Positions 17,059 through 25,482 of a stretch of DNA of 46,388 bases are shown piece after piece. The translations under genes and the position numbers were made by a program. Source of the stretch: Corynebacterium phocae (GTDB taxonomy: Bacteria; Actinomycetota; Actinomycetes; Mycobacteriales; Mycobacteriaceae); contig NZ_VXKJ01000003.1 in the NCBI RefSeq assembly GCF_008693075.1, positions 1 through 46,388 on the forward strand, given 5' to 3'. A model generated the notes under the pieces. It was not told the DNA's origin. It ran no database searches and saw nothing but the letters and a program-made list of their open reading frames with translations. Each line of letters opens with the position of its first letter. Positions within the stretch are counted from its first letter, which is position 1.

Positions 17059-17268
17059 GGATTCAATAATTTCCCGGTTCCCCTTCGCTACGGCCTAAAG
17101 TGCTGTAATGAAGGGGTTTCGCACACCACCAACAACCCCCCAAACCCCGGAACAAATTTGTGTCGCTTGACACGAAGGGCAAATGGAAATACCTCAAGTA
17201 ACTGGAGCCTAATTCCTATCCCATTCCACACCCCTTTCGGGCTTTGTGGCTGGGCTAGATGGCACCAC

Positions 17269-18225
17269 TTAGACGGTGAGCACCAGCGTGCCGGTGACTT
17301 CGCCGGATTCGAGGGTCTCGTGGGCATCGGCGGCTTGGGCAAGCGGGAAGGTGGCGTGCAGCGAGTGCTTGACGCGGCCGTCTTCCAGCATGGGCCAGAT
17401 GTTGTCCACCGTGGCAGCCACGATCTCTGCCTTGGCCTGGGTGCCCCGGGAGCGCAGCGTGGTGCCCTGCAAGGTGAGGCGCTTGGCCAAAACGATACCC
17501 AGGTTCAGATCCTCCTTGGTGCCGCCCTGCAGGCCGATGGTCACCAGGTGTCCGTCCTTGGCCAGCGCCTTGAGGTTCTGCTTGAGGTACTTCGCCCCAA
17601 TGATGTCCAAGATGACGTCGCACTGGTTCTTCAGTTCCTCCGCGAAGTCCTGTTCCTTGTAATTGATGAGGATATCCGCGCCCAGCTCGCGGCAGCGGTC
17701 GAGCTTCTGCTTGGAACCGGCAGTCACCGCGACCTTCGCGCCCAGCGCCTTGGCCACCTGGATGGCAAAGGTGCCAATCCCGCCGCCACCGCCGTGAATC
17801 AAGATGGTCTGGCCCTCTTTCAGCCCGGCCTCCATGACCAGGTTGGACCACACGGTGCAGGCCACTTCCACTACGGCCGCGGCGTGCTCGAAGCTAAAGC
17901 CCTCCGGCAAGCGCATGACCTGGCCTTTGGGCACGGCCACGTATTCGGCGTAGCCGCCGCCGGCTAGTAGGGCTGCGACCTCTTGGCCTTGCTCAAAGTC
18001 AGAGTCCCCTGCGTCCGCGATGACGCCGGAAATTTCTAAGCCAATTACCTCCGATGCCCCCTCCGGCGGCGGGTAGTGCCCCTTGGCCTGCAGGAGGTCA
18101 GCGCGGTTGACGCCCGCGGCCTTGACCTCGATGAGCACCTCACCCTTTTTGATGGTGGGGGTGTCTACCTCGGTTAGCTCCAGGGAGCTGGGATTGTCAG
18201 TGTCTTGTTGAATAATTGCCTTCAT
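17269..18225 (-). CDS. NAD(P)H:quinone oxidoreductase, PIG3-type zinc-free MDR
   Basis: 318 residues of the medium-chain dehydrogenase/reductase superfamily, quinone-reductase branch; reduces quinones or similar carbonyls with NADPH. The N-terminal catalytic GroES-like domain (1-115) includes GVNRADLLQAKGHYPPPEG, typical of the TP53I3/PIG3 group. The Rossmann domain has GGGGGIGTFAIQVAKALGA near residue 145. No structural zinc cysteine cluster is visible. The mycobacterial counterpart lies in the same neighbourhood (Rv3777). The intergenic stretch 17059-17268 shows no gene. Confidence 0.88.
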   Translation of the reverse strand: MKAIIQQDTDNPSSLELTEVDTPTIKKGEVLIEVKAAGVNRADLLQAKGHYPPPEGASEVIGLEISGVIADAGDSDFEQGQEVAALLAGGGYAEYVAVPKGQVMRLPEGFSFEHAAAVVEVACTVWSNLVMEAGLKEGQTILIHGGGGGIGTFAIQVAKALGAKVAVTAGSKQKLDRCRELGADILINYKEQDFAEELKNQCDVILDIIGAKYLKQNLKALAKDGHLVTIGLQGGTKEDLNLGIVLAKRLTLQGTTLRSRGTQAKAEIVAATVDNIWPMLEDGRVKHSLHATFPLAQAADAHETLESGEVTGTLVLTV

Positions 18226-18323
18226 TTTTCCCAGGGTAGCGAAAACCGGCCGATCCCGGGCGAATATGGATCCCGGCGCATAATTTAGTATCCTTAACTG
18301 GTTGCTTGCTTTTTAGGCAATGA

Positions 18324-18408
18324 GGAGACGTGGCAGAGCGGCCGAATGCACTGGTCTTGAAAACCAGCGTGGGGAAACTCACCGCGGGTTCAAATCCCGC
18401 CGTCTCCG
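18324..18408 (+). tRNA. tRNA-Ser(TGA)
   Basis: Acceptor GGAGACG (18324-18330) pairs with CGTCTCC (18401-18407), discriminator G. The anticodon stem CTGGT/ACCAG encloses CT-TGA-AA, giving anticodon TGA (reads UCA). A long variable arm and T-loop GGTTCAAATC are present, as expected for class II tRNA-Ser. CCA is not encoded. A terminator and an accessory island follow. Confidence 0.96.
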
Positions 18409-18418
18409 CGGTGTGAAG

Positions 18419-18462
18419 TCTCGAGACATCGTTTGCGTTTGATGTCTCGAGATTTTCTTTTT
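18419..18462 (+). terminator. Terminator after tRNA-Ser(TGA)
   Basis: TCTCGAGACATC (18419-18430) and GATGTCTCGAGA (18441-18452) form a perfect 12-base stem with a 10-base loop, followed by TTTTCTTTTT. Confidence 0.88.
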
Positions 18463-18675
18463 GGGGTCATTCTGGGCGCTCCGCTGCCTGACTCGGTGGG
18501 AGTCCAGGGGGCTGTGCCCCTGTGGCGGGGCGCTCGTGTTACTGAGAAACTGGAACATCTAGCTATTGCCTCAAACAGCTCGAATCGGGTAGGGTACAGG
18601 TATCATGACCGGTTCCGCCCCTCGGGGTCCAGGGCCGGTCTTCATTCTTCTGAGAACCGGAGACGGGCACCGATT

Positions 18676-19623
18676 ATGGTCGAGAGTTCACCCAAGGCTT
18701 TTAAGACCTACAACGAGCAGATCGCTCTCCTGCGGTCTCGAGGTATGCGCATCGATGATGAGGGTTACGCCCGAGCGGTCCTAGAACAGGTTAATTACTA
18801 CCGCCTTTCGGGTTACTGGTACTCGCTGCGGCGCATGTCCGACCAATCGCTTCACAGATGTGACGAATTCGTCGAGGGGACCTCATTCGAACAGGTGACT
18901 GCACTCTACGACTTCGATGAGCGTCTCCGCTCACAGGTGTTTCAGGTGGTAAGCATCATCGAGCTTGCGCTGCGTGCATTGCTCGGGCACGTGCTTGGGC
19001 GAATTGACCCGCAAATCCATCTGAACCCTAACCTTCTTGGATCTTTGGCTCGAGCACCGCAGTCAGCAGGTGAACCTTCCGCTGACTACAACCGATGGTT
19101 GGGTCGCTACCGCAGGGAGATCGGGGCTTCCCGTGAGGATTTTGTTGCCCACCACAACGAGACATACGGTGGTCGTCTGCCCATTTGGGCGGCTGTAGAG
19201 GTCATGGATTTTGGACTTCTGAATTACTTATATCGGCTTTCCCCGGACAACGTCCGTGAAGACATTGCAGCCCGCGTCCAGTTGACGCCTGCCCAACTTG
19301 GGTCATGGATCAAATCACTCAATATAGTGCGAAACTACTCCGCACACCACGCGCGGATGTTTAATCGCGTGTACGTCCTTCAGCCCCGACTTCCTAGGCC
19401 GGGGACGAACCCTGGTCTGGATGCGGTGAGAGGCGTAATGAACCGCTGCTTTGGGCAGCTGACACTAATCCAGCATTTCATCGCAGCCCTTGATCTCCGT
19501 GGCCGAAATGTCCTTCCCGAGGTTTTAGCAACCTACCCCACAACGGTGGCTCCAGTACCCATCAGCCATATCGGAGCGCCCCAACACTGGCAAGAGCTCC
19601 TACTCTGGCGCACCAACAGCTAG
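18676..19623 (+). CDS. Abi_2 (AbiD/AbiF)-type abortive infection protein
   Basis: 315 residues matching the Abi_2 family (PF07751), by established knowledge linked to abortive phage infection and part of the HEPN-like superfamily. Characteristic parts are the N-terminal KAFKTYNEQIALLRSRGM, then YYRLSGYWYSLR, LYDFDERLRSQVFQVVSIIE, and the conserved RNYSAHHARMFNR near residue 230, whose R-x4-6-H pattern fits a HEPN RNase motif (R, N, H, H). The start is ATG 18676; the open frame extends upstream but runs into the tRNA terminator. It sits immediately after a tRNA gene, a common insertion point for defence cargo. No partner gene is obvious. Confidence 0.82.
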   Translation: MVESSPKAFKTYNEQIALLRSRGMRIDDEGYARAVLEQVNYYRLSGYWYSLRRMSDQSLHRCDEFVEGTSFEQVTALYDFDERLRSQVFQVVSIIELALRALLGHVLGRIDPQIHLNPNLLGSLARAPQSAGEPSADYNRWLGRYRREIGASREDFVAHHNETYGGRLPIWAAVEVMDFGLLNYLYRLSPDNVREDIAARVQLTPAQLGSWIKSLNIVRNYSAHHARMFNRVYVLQPRLPRPGTNPGLDAVRGVMNRCFGQLTLIQHFIAALDLRGRNVLPEVLATYPTTVAPVPISHIGAPQHWQELLLWRTNS

Positions 19624-20064
19624 TGATTCATATAGAAGGAACGCTCATACTCACCGGTATCAAGTGGTAGGCCCTAAGCCCAGGCAGGACCGGTATTCAT
19701 CAGCCTACAGATCTACTCCACACTGGTGGCGGTGGCCTGCCAGTATAGGTTCTTGCCCTCCGGCGTGGTGGTTTTACATCCAAGTCAGGTAGTTACGCGA
19801 GCTTTAATCGTTGAGTGGCCGGTGACCATGGACCCGCACCCCGGGTTTGGAAAAGAAGACGCTGCGAATGAGTGACTGAGAGCGTGGGGCGGATGGGAAG
19901 ATCGGAAGCCATTCTGTAGGGGGAATTGTTGTATCCGGGAAACAAGGGAGGCACTCCCTTAGCTTTCCCACGGGCGTAGTAAATCTTAGAAGACCTTGCC
20001 AGCCAAGGTGGGGGGCTAAAATGCTCTACATCACAGTTGCCTAGATGGAAGGGAATGAAGGGGA
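19624..20064. other. Gene-free stretch with a possible minus-strand coding relic
   Basis: No intact gene. On the minus strand a short frame ending at about 19712 reads KTTTPEGKNLYWQATATSVE and then stop, preceded in frame by another stop; this looks like the C-terminal scrap of a secreted protein gene, but I cannot name the family. A small hairpin, AAGGGAG-gca-CTCCCTT, lies at 19944-19960 without a T-run. Confidence 0.3.
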
Positions 20065-20412
20065 ATGCAAGAGATTAGTAAAGATAACGCCTTATTGGCC
20101 TCTATTTTCTACGTGCTGGTTTTTGCTGGTTCTACGTTGCTCTCGGTACACATGCAAAGCGGGGACCACCTAGCTGGGGGCACTGTCTTCTTGTGGCTTG
20201 CTCCACTGGCTGTTGGCTTGGCTGGGATTGCTTACTTGATCGTGGCCAGGGACTTCCGGGCCACGGTCTTCTATGGAGTTCCCACCGTGGCGTTCGCTAT
20301 AGCTGTTGCCTTGATGGCGCCGTCTACGTTTACTCGTTTATTGAGCCTGGTGTTGTATACCCTTTTAATTGGCGTTCTTTGGTACCAGCAATCAAGAACT
20401 CGGACCGCTTAG
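20065..20412 (+). CDS. Small membrane protein, four predicted helices
   Basis: 115 residues with hydrophobic segments at about 10-28, 40-60, 66-84 and 88-106, and a short basic tail (SRTRTA). GAAGGGGA lies just before ATG 20065, closer than usual. No domain is recognised; the topology resembles many small corynebacterial integral membrane proteins. It is the first of several small unknown genes in the island. Confidence 0.6.
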   Translation: MQEISKDNALLASIFYVLVFAGSTLLSVHMQSGDHLAGGTVFLWLAPLAVGLAGIAYLIVARDFRATVFYGVPTVAFAIAVALMAPSTFTRLLSLVLYTLLIGVLWYQQSRTRTA

Positions 20413-20492
20413 AATGCAACGGTTGTAACGTTTTTTGGGGGGCAGGATTGAGTGAGTAAGGTCCATCTTACTTCTACTAGAAAGCGGTTTTT

Positions 20493-20957
20493 ATGTCCCC
20501 TAATTTTTTGAAAAATTTCCCTATCCCGTTGTCGCCGAAAGACCTGGCGGCCGCTGCGGTGGCCGTGGTGGTTGCCATCATGGGCATCGTTGGTATTTCC
20601 GTTGCTACCACCCATGAGGGAATGTCTAGCGTCCATGGTTCCGAAAACGCACGACAATTGGAGTCGCGGGATGATCTTCTCCGCGAAAAGCCAATTGAGT
20701 GGAGCCGATACGAGGTGGCGAAGGGCGGTGATGCGGTGCGGATTTTCTTTAACACCGGCAGCTGTGAAGGCATTCGCACGGAAGTTGAAGAGACCACCTT
20801 CGCGGTAAAAATCAAGCTCTATGAAGGCGTGCCGCCGGAGTTGGATGGAAAGCCTTGCACTGATGACGCCCGAATTGGTTCAACCCTGGTGAAGCTGGAA
20901 AAGCCGGTGGGGCTGCGCCGGGTGGTGGATCCTCGCAAGGAAGGCTCGAGCAGCTAG
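20493..20957 (+). CDS. Membrane-anchored protein with two cysteines, NFPIP-type N terminus
   Basis: 154 residues: cytoplasmic start MSPNFLKNFPIPLSPKDL, a single hydrophobic segment (about 18-40), and an extracytoplasmic domain with two cysteines (GSCEGIRTEVEE and GKPCTDDARIG) that could form a disulfide. The N terminus resembles that of the protein at 22171 (NLPIP ... then a helix), and both have two cysteines in the outer domain. The start is ATG 20493 with no strong RBS. The function is unknown. Confidence 0.62.
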   Translation: MSPNFLKNFPIPLSPKDLAAAAVAVVVAIMGIVGISVATTHEGMSSVHGSENARQLESRDDLLREKPIEWSRYEVAKGGDAVRIFFNTGSCEGIRTEVEETTFAVKIKLYEGVPPELDGKPCTDDARIGSTLVKLEKPVGLRRVVDPRKEGSSS

Positions 20958-21124
20958 TTCCTTTCTGGTTCAGAGAAACACTTGAGCATTGTTGAGTCGT
21001 CAACCTGTGTGTAGTGTTTGTACTGAGGAAAGTAAGAGCGCGCGCAAGCGTTGTCGTCCTGCTGTGAGACAGAGACTTGTTTTCGATAGGTCTTTAACAG
21101 TGGTTTAAGAATCAAGGGGCTTCC

Positions 21125-21628
21125 ATGTGGTTTGACGGGTATCATCAGCAATTTGGGAACCGGCTGGAGGAATTTCTTTCCACCGCAGTGCCTACAGCGC
21201 TCGCAGAACTCACGAATGCCCAGCAGCAACACGTCACTGATGGCGCTGGAGAGTTTCCTGTCGAAATTCTGCTGGGCATCCTCAACTCTGAGCACAGCTA
21301 CGAAGACAAAGTCACCCGAATTCTAGTCATAACCGGCACGTGGCTGAATGCGGCATCAGGCAGCCAGTGGGCACTCGGACCTTTAAGCTGGGCGAATTAC
21401 TCCGAAAGAGTAGGCATTGGCGTTAGATGGGATGAGATTGCATTTGCCCCGTTGCTAATCACCGCAGAGAACCTTATCGATACATATCCCGCCTGGCCAG
21501 GAGTGCTCATGGAATTCTCCCGGATGCAAGAAGCTGACCGTGATTACTACCGCCAGCGAATTCAGGAAACTAGAGCTGGAGAGGAGAAGGAAACTCTTCT
21601 CAACCCTCAGCCTACTCAGAACGGGTAA
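21125..21628 (+). CDS. Hypothetical cytoplasmic protein
   Basis: 167 residues, acidic and aromatic-rich, without a signal peptide or membrane helices. Residues such as WLNAASGSQWALGPLSWANY in the middle and a charged, probably helical C terminus (SRMQEADRDYYRQRIQETRA) are visible. No family recognised. The start is ATG 21125 without a clear RBS, in the weakly coding accessory stretch. Composition is closer to AT-neutral than the flanking housekeeping genes. Confidence 0.5.
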   Translation: MWFDGYHQQFGNRLEEFLSTAVPTALAELTNAQQQHVTDGAGEFPVEILLGILNSEHSYEDKVTRILVITGTWLNAASGSQWALGPLSWANYSERVGIGVRWDEIAFAPLLITAENLIDTYPAWPGVLMEFSRMQEADRDYYRQRIQETRAGEEKETLLNPQPTQNG

Positions 21629-21731
21629 GGGGTTTACCCTTGGCAGCCGGGGAGGTCTACGAATGAAGCGAGGCTCTGTTGTGATCCCTGCTTAAAGCAA
21701 GATGGACTGGCTCTCCTCCCGAGTGCTTGGA
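21629..21731. other. Short spacer before a decayed gene
   Basis: Nothing identifiable; it separates the hypothetical gene from the minus-strand gene relic described next. Confidence 0.4.
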
Positions 21732-22130
21732 TTAGTCGGAGTGAGCGGAAAAGGTGCTGCTTGCACCGGCGATGAGTAACTCGAGCTTGCGTTGCCACCA
21801 GGCGTGCGGGCCTTCACGGAGCATGGTTGAGATGAGGGTGGAGATATCAGCCACCAGCGGATCATCGTTGTTATCGCCGGTGGCGGAGTATTGCTCGGCG
21901 ATATCGCTGAGGGTTAGGGCGCCGGCTCTTGCTTGTTTGAGCCGGACGGATTCACCTTCGGTGGTGATGGTGCGGGTGTGGTGCGTAACAAGGTGGATGT
22001 TATAGGCGATAATTTAGTTGGAATCTATTTCATCTAGCGGGCGCTGGTTCCGCTGGCCGAGCCGGTGGGAGTCTGGCGCGCGTGCGTGGTGGCGTTTGGG
22101 TTTCCGGGATGTTCGGTATTTCAATTTCGC
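21732..22130 (-). pseudogene. Decayed minus-strand gene fragment
   Basis: Reading the minus strand from about 22130 down to the stop at 21732-21734 gives a protein-like sequence interrupted by one in-frame TAA at 22014-22016. The downstream part, about 93 codons, contains YNIHLVTHHTRTITTEGESV, LTLSDIAEQYSATGDNNDDP and WWQRKLELLIAGASS, with good coding character but no early start codon. The upstream part reads RPLDEIDSN and then the stop. The family is not recognised. It ends against the small plus-strand gene at 22171, so it is a truncated, non-functional relic. Confidence 0.5.
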
Positions 22131-22170
22131 TGAGCGCGACCAATGCGCTTGATCAATTAAGGAGAAACAC

Positions 22171-22605
22171 ATGTTTAATCTTCCTATTCCCCCTGCGCTG
22201 CGAGGCTTTATCAAGGACCCGCAGAGTCTGCTCGCGCTCATTGGCGGCGGCATCGCTCTGGTGGCGGCTATCGTGACGGCTGGCGTCCTGGGGTCCGGCG
22301 CAGGCTCTTCTGCTGGGGACGCCGGGAAGCCTGCGGAGGGGCAGTCCACGGTTGTGGTGAAGAAGGCTGATGGCCAGGTCCCAGCTCAAGGGAATTGCCA
22401 GCTCAAAGGCATCAGTCCTGAAGAGGTAGTTCGCAGGACCAATGATCGTGGCGTATTCCACTGGAAGTTCGAGCCGGGGGAGTACACCGTCTCCGCCTCC
22501 TGCCTGGTGCCTTCGCCTGCCACCTCAAGCACCGAAACCCTTAAGGGCGAGACAACGTTTACCGTGGAAGACTCCCCGGTCACGGTGACTATCACCGTCA
22601 AGTAA
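22171..22605 (+). CDS. Membrane-anchored protein with Ig/CNA-B-like outer domain
   Basis: 144 residues. The short N terminus FNLPIPPALRGFIKDPQSL is followed by one hydrophobic helix (about 19-40), a Gly/Ala/Ser linker, and an outer domain containing two cysteines (GNCQLKGIS and VSASCLVPS) and a beta-rich ending (FTVEDSPVTVTITVK). GVFHWKFEPGEYTVSASC resembles a carboxypeptidase-regulatory or CNA-B-type beta sandwich. RBS AAGGAG lies 7 bases before ATG 22171. It resembles the gene at 20493 in layout. The function is unknown. Confidence 0.65.
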   Translation: MFNLPIPPALRGFIKDPQSLLALIGGGIALVAAIVTAGVLGSGAGSSAGDAGKPAEGQSTVVVKKADGQVPAQGNCQLKGISPEEVVRRTNDRGVFHWKFEPGEYTVSASCLVPSPATSSTETLKGETTFTVEDSPVTVTITVK

Positions 22606-22624
22606 GCGTTGCTGCCACCAGAGG

Positions 22625-22693
22625 GATATTGAAAAGCGTGCAGCCGCGGATGAACTCGCAGTTCTCTCTGATGAACTTGGGTTCTACGAATGA
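22625..22693 (+). pseudogene. C-terminal relic of an antitoxin gene
   Basis: The frame 22625-22693 reads DIEKRAAADELAVLSDELGF followed by YE and stop. This looks like the C-terminal tail of the excisionase/XRE-type antitoxins often paired with PIN toxins in actinobacteria. Its TGA overlaps the ATG at 22690 of the PIN gene in an ATGA junction, as intact pairs commonly do. The DNA-binding part is missing, since the preceding DNA encodes the unrelated 22171 gene. Confidence 0.5.
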
Positions 22694-23245
22694 GCTGTTG
22701 TACCGCGGGCTATAACGCGAACGTGCTCTATCCCAGCATGCTTCGTGATATCCTCATCCGTCTCGCAAGCGCCGGACACTTTTCACGCACGGTGGACCGA
22801 CGCCATCCTGGATGAGGTTTTCCGCAATCTAAAGAAAAATCGCCCCGACCTAGATCCGGTGAGACTCGACAGAACCCGCAATCTCATGTGTCAAGCGGTA
22901 GATGATTGTCTCGTGACCGGCTACGAGGATCTTATCCCAGCTCTTTGCCTTCCAGACCCGGATGACAGGCATGTTCTGGCGGCAGCGATCCGGTCTGGAG
23001 CGCAAGTAATTGTTACTGAGAACAAGCGGGATTTTCCCCGACATGAGCTGGAAAAGTATGGCATAGGGGCCCAATCTGCCGATGAATTCCTCTGCGATCA
23101 CATCGATCTCTTCGGCCCCAGCGTTCATCAGACGATTACCTATGCTGCAGTGGCCTTCAAGAAACCACCGAGAACCATTGATGATGTGCTTGACTCGTTA
23201 GCCAAGGCTGGCGCTCATGAGGCAGCGGAGGTTCTTCGCCGGTAG
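22690..23245 (+). pseudogene. PIN-domain toxin gene broken by a one-base insertion
   Basis: A ribonuclease toxin of the VapC/PIN_3 type by fold. From ATG 22690 the frame reads NANVLYPSMLRDILIRLASA and AGHF, then shifts. The remaining 155 codons continue in the +1 frame from FHARWTDAILDEVFRNLKKN to the stop at 23243-23245, including PDPDDRHVLAAAIRSGAQVI and VTENKRDFP (second acidic cluster). Removing one T from the TTTT run near 22782-22785 restores a continuous protein. The position normally holding the first catalytic Asp (DANVLYPS) is Asn here. A truncated product from GTG 22745 would lack the first catalytic strand. It is probably inactive. Confidence 0.7.
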
Positions 23246-23348
23246 TTACCTCCGGACAAGGATTAAGCGTTGCGTGGAGCGGTTGTAGATATCTTCTGCT
23301 GAGAGAAGTGAAAAACGGGGCCTGTTAACCAGAGTTAATTCCCGGTTA

Positions 23349-23789
23349 TTATTGGCTTGAAGACAGCGCAAATACTGGTTGCGTCAGTGGTCCCAATAAT
23401 TCTGGGTAAACGTAGATAGTGCTATCCCAAGGATCCTCCCTAAAAGAATTATTGAGAGCGATCAGCTTGTGAGGCTTTCCTGATTCATCTGCCTGATAGC
23501 AGGCACCAATAGTGGCTCTGAAACCCTTTTCGCACATTATCTTGTTCCGGTTGCCGAAAGGGGAAAGAATACGGGGTGTATGTTGGTGGGGATCGTAGAA
23601 CCTGGAATCGTCTGGAGTAATTGCCCTACCGGTGAAGTCTTCTAAATAAAAACTGCGCTTTTCATATTCACTGGCACCCTCCCCCGGATATTGTGGCCAC
23701 CCATCTTGAGCGTGAGCAACGCTACCCGCCGAAACTACGCACAAAGCGACCGTAAGTAGTCCGGTTACTGATTTTTTCAATTTTGCCAT
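23349..23789 (-). CDS. Secreted hypothetical protein
   Basis: 146 residues with a clear signal peptide (KKSVTGLLTVALCVVSAG, cleavage near AHAQ). The mature part is about 118 residues, rich in aromatic and polar residues, with two cysteines (MCEKGFRATIGACYQADES) that may pair. AAGGAG lies upstream of the ATG. No homologous family recognised. Unlike the two secreted paralogues at 12-13 kb it lacks a C-terminal hydrophobic helix. It is a single gene in the accessory island. Confidence 0.65.
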   Translation of the reverse strand: MAKLKKSVTGLLTVALCVVSAGSVAHAQDGWPQYPGEGASEYEKRSFYLEDFTGRAITPDDSRFYDPHQHTPRILSPFGNRNKIMCEKGFRATIGACYQADESGKPHKLIALNNSFREDPWDSTIYVYPELLGPLTQPVFALSSSQ

Positions 23790-23840
23790 AACTCCACTCC
23801 TTGATTTTTCGGTGTGCTGAAGGTGCTTACGGCTGTAATC

Positions 23841-24074
23841 TTAACAGCCCTCTGTAGACGCCTGCTCTGAACCTTTTCGGATTGCCTTGCATCGGATTCT
23901 GCTTGTTTTCTCCCACGCGCGACGCCGGGCTAAGAAGGTTGGATAAATCACCGTAGCGTATGAAACTACAACAATGGCGATGCTCATCAGCAGATCGCCC
24001 ATGCGGACTTCATCGCTCTGCGGTAGATAGAATAAGACGGTAAAACCGTGCCACAGGGGTGCCCCGTCAACCAC
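23841..24074 (-). CDS. Small single-helix membrane protein after moeB
   Basis: Up to 77 residues from a GTG directly behind the moeB stop; a shorter form from ATG 24002 (MGDLLMSIAIVVVSYATVIY) is equally possible and is preceded by GATGAAG. One hydrophobic helix (about 27-47) is followed by a basic, Arg/Lys-rich cytoplasmic tail. Tight coupling to moeB suggests co-transcription, but no functional link to molybdenum cofactor is evident. Confidence 0.45.
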   Translation of the reverse strand: MVDGAPLWHGFTVLFYLPQSDEVRMGDLLMSIAIVVVSYATVIYPTFLARRRAWEKTSRIRCKAIRKGSEQASTEGC

Positions 24075-25106
24075 CTACGATGGTGAATGGTTGTCTTCCT
24101 CCCACGCGCTGAATCCGCCGCGCAAGGACACCACATCCGTAAAGCCGCGGGCGCGCAGCAAGTCCACCGCTTTGGCGGAGCGCACGCCGGTGGCGCAGTA
24201 GATAACGGCCGGCTCGTGCGGGGCAAGCGCGGGGGACTGGCCGGCCTGGATGTCCGCAAGCGGAAAGTGCTGGGAGCCGGGGATGAACCCTTCGGCGCGT
24301 TCGGTGGCGGTGCGCACGTCTATTACGCGGGCACCGGCGGGGATGGTGCGGACCTCCGGCGGTGCTGCGGGTTGGGTGGGCACCGCCCCGCCGGCGCGCA
24401 GTGGCACGTATTCCCACTTGCCGGTCAGTCCGTCCAAGTATCCCAGCTGGCCAATCAGCGGGGTGCCAACACCTGTGAGCAGCTTGAGGGTTTCTAGCGC
24501 CATGGCGGAGCCAACCGTGCCCACCACGGGGCCAAGGACGCCGGCCTGCGAACACGAGGGCACCGCGCCGGGCGCGGGCATATCCGGGAAGACGTCCTCA
24601 TAGACCGGGCCGTGGCCGGAGTAGAAGACGGATAGCTGGGCATCAAAGCCCAGGATGGAGGCCCAGACATGGGGGATGTGAAGGCGGTGCGCGGCCCAGG
24701 AGCACAGGTAGCGGGAGTGGAGGTTATCGCTGCCGTCTACTAGGACGTCGGTGCCGGCAAGCTGCGCAAGCGCAGTATCCGGGGTGAGCCGGCCGCGCTT
24801 TTCCACGGCCACGGAGGGGTTGAGCGCGGCAATCGCATGTTGGGCGGAGGCGGCTTTGGGCGTGCCCACGGCGGCGTCGGCGTGGATTATCTGGCGGTGA
24901 AGGTTGGAGCGGGAAACCACGTCATCGTCGAAGATGCGCACGGTGCCCACCCCGGCCCCGGCCAGGTATAACAGCGCGGGCGAACCCAAGCCCCCGGCAC
25001 CAATGACCGACACGGTGGCACGGGAGAGCCGGGCTTGCGCGGCGGGGCCGAAGAGCGCCTCTTGGCGTGCGTACCTAGTCAAGGCCCACCCAATTGACGT
25101 GGCCAT
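24075..25106 (-). CDS. moeB: MoeB/ThiF-type adenylyltransferase with C-terminal rhodanese domain (MoeZ-like)
   Basis: An E1-like enzyme that adenylates the C-terminal Gly-Gly of MoaD and, through the rhodanese domain, supplies sulfur to give MoaD thiocarboxylate. The ThiF domain (about 10-240) has the ATP-binding GAGGLGSPALLYLAGAGVG, DDDVVSRSNLHRQIIH, DGSDNLHSRY and PSCSQAGVLGP motifs. The rhodanese domain (about 255-343) has active Cys in IYCATGVRSAKA. The zinc CxxC pairs of E. coli MoeB are not visible, as in some MoeZ proteins. The annotated ATG overlaps moaE by 32 bases; a TTG at 25082 is an alternative start. It is last in the moeA-moaB-moaE-moeB operon apart from the small membrane gene. 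Confidence 0.9.
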   Translation of the reverse strand: MATSIGWALTRYARQEALFGPAAQARLSRATVSVIGAGGLGSPALLYLAGAGVGTVRIFDDDVVSRSNLHRQIIHADAAVGTPKAASAQHAIAALNPSVAVEKRGRLTPDTALAQLAGTDVLVDGSDNLHSRYLCSWAAHRLHIPHVWASILGFDAQLSVFYSGHGPVYEDVFPDMPAPGAVPSCSQAGVLGPVVGTVGSAMALETLKLLTGVGTPLIGQLGYLDGLTGKWEYVPLRAGGAVPTQPAAPPEVRTIPAGARVIDVRTATERAEGFIPGSQHFPLADIQAGQSPALAPHEPAVIYCATGVRSAKAVDLLRARGFTDVVSLRGGFSAWEEDNHSPS

Positions 25107-25482
25107 CGGTGAAGATTTGTTCCTTCCAGATGGGGACCTCCGCCTTCACGCGGTCGGCTAAGGCCGCGGCGGCGGCAAAGGCGTGCGCCCGGTGCGCGGA
25201 TGCCGCCAGGACCACGAACGCCAGCTCGCCCACGCACAGGTCCCCGGTGCGGTGCGCGCACCACAGGCGCACGTCCGGGTACCCGCCAGCCACGTCAGCG
25301 GCCACGCGTTCAATCTCAGCCTGCGCGGAAGGGTGCGCGGTGTAGGTCAGCAGTTCCACACCGCCGCGCCCGCCGTCGTGGTTGCGCACTACGCCGTCAA
25401 AGCGCACCACCGCGCCGTCCGCGGGCGTGGCGATATCTGGAACCGCGATGGGGTCCGCGGTGATGAAGGCATCAATGATCAC
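25075..25482 (-). CDS. moaE: Molybdopterin synthase large subunit MoaE
   Basis: The catalytic subunit that, with MoaD thiocarboxylate, inserts two sulfurs into precursor Z (cPMP) to form molybdopterin. 135 residues, the usual size. Conserved features are GAVVRFDGVVRNHDGGRG (about 23-40), the region around HRTGDLCVGE (about 82), and PIWKEQIFTDG with the catalytic lysine (about 117-127). It overlaps moaB at its start and moeB at its end, so it is translationally coupled in the operon. Confidence 0.93.
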   Translation of the reverse strand: MIIDAFITADPIAVPDIATPADGAVVRFDGVVRNHDGGRGGVELLTYTAHPSAQAEIERVAADVAGGYPDVRLWCAHRTGDLCVGELAFVVLAASAHRAHAFAAAAALADRVKAEVPIWKEQIFTDGHVNWVGLD

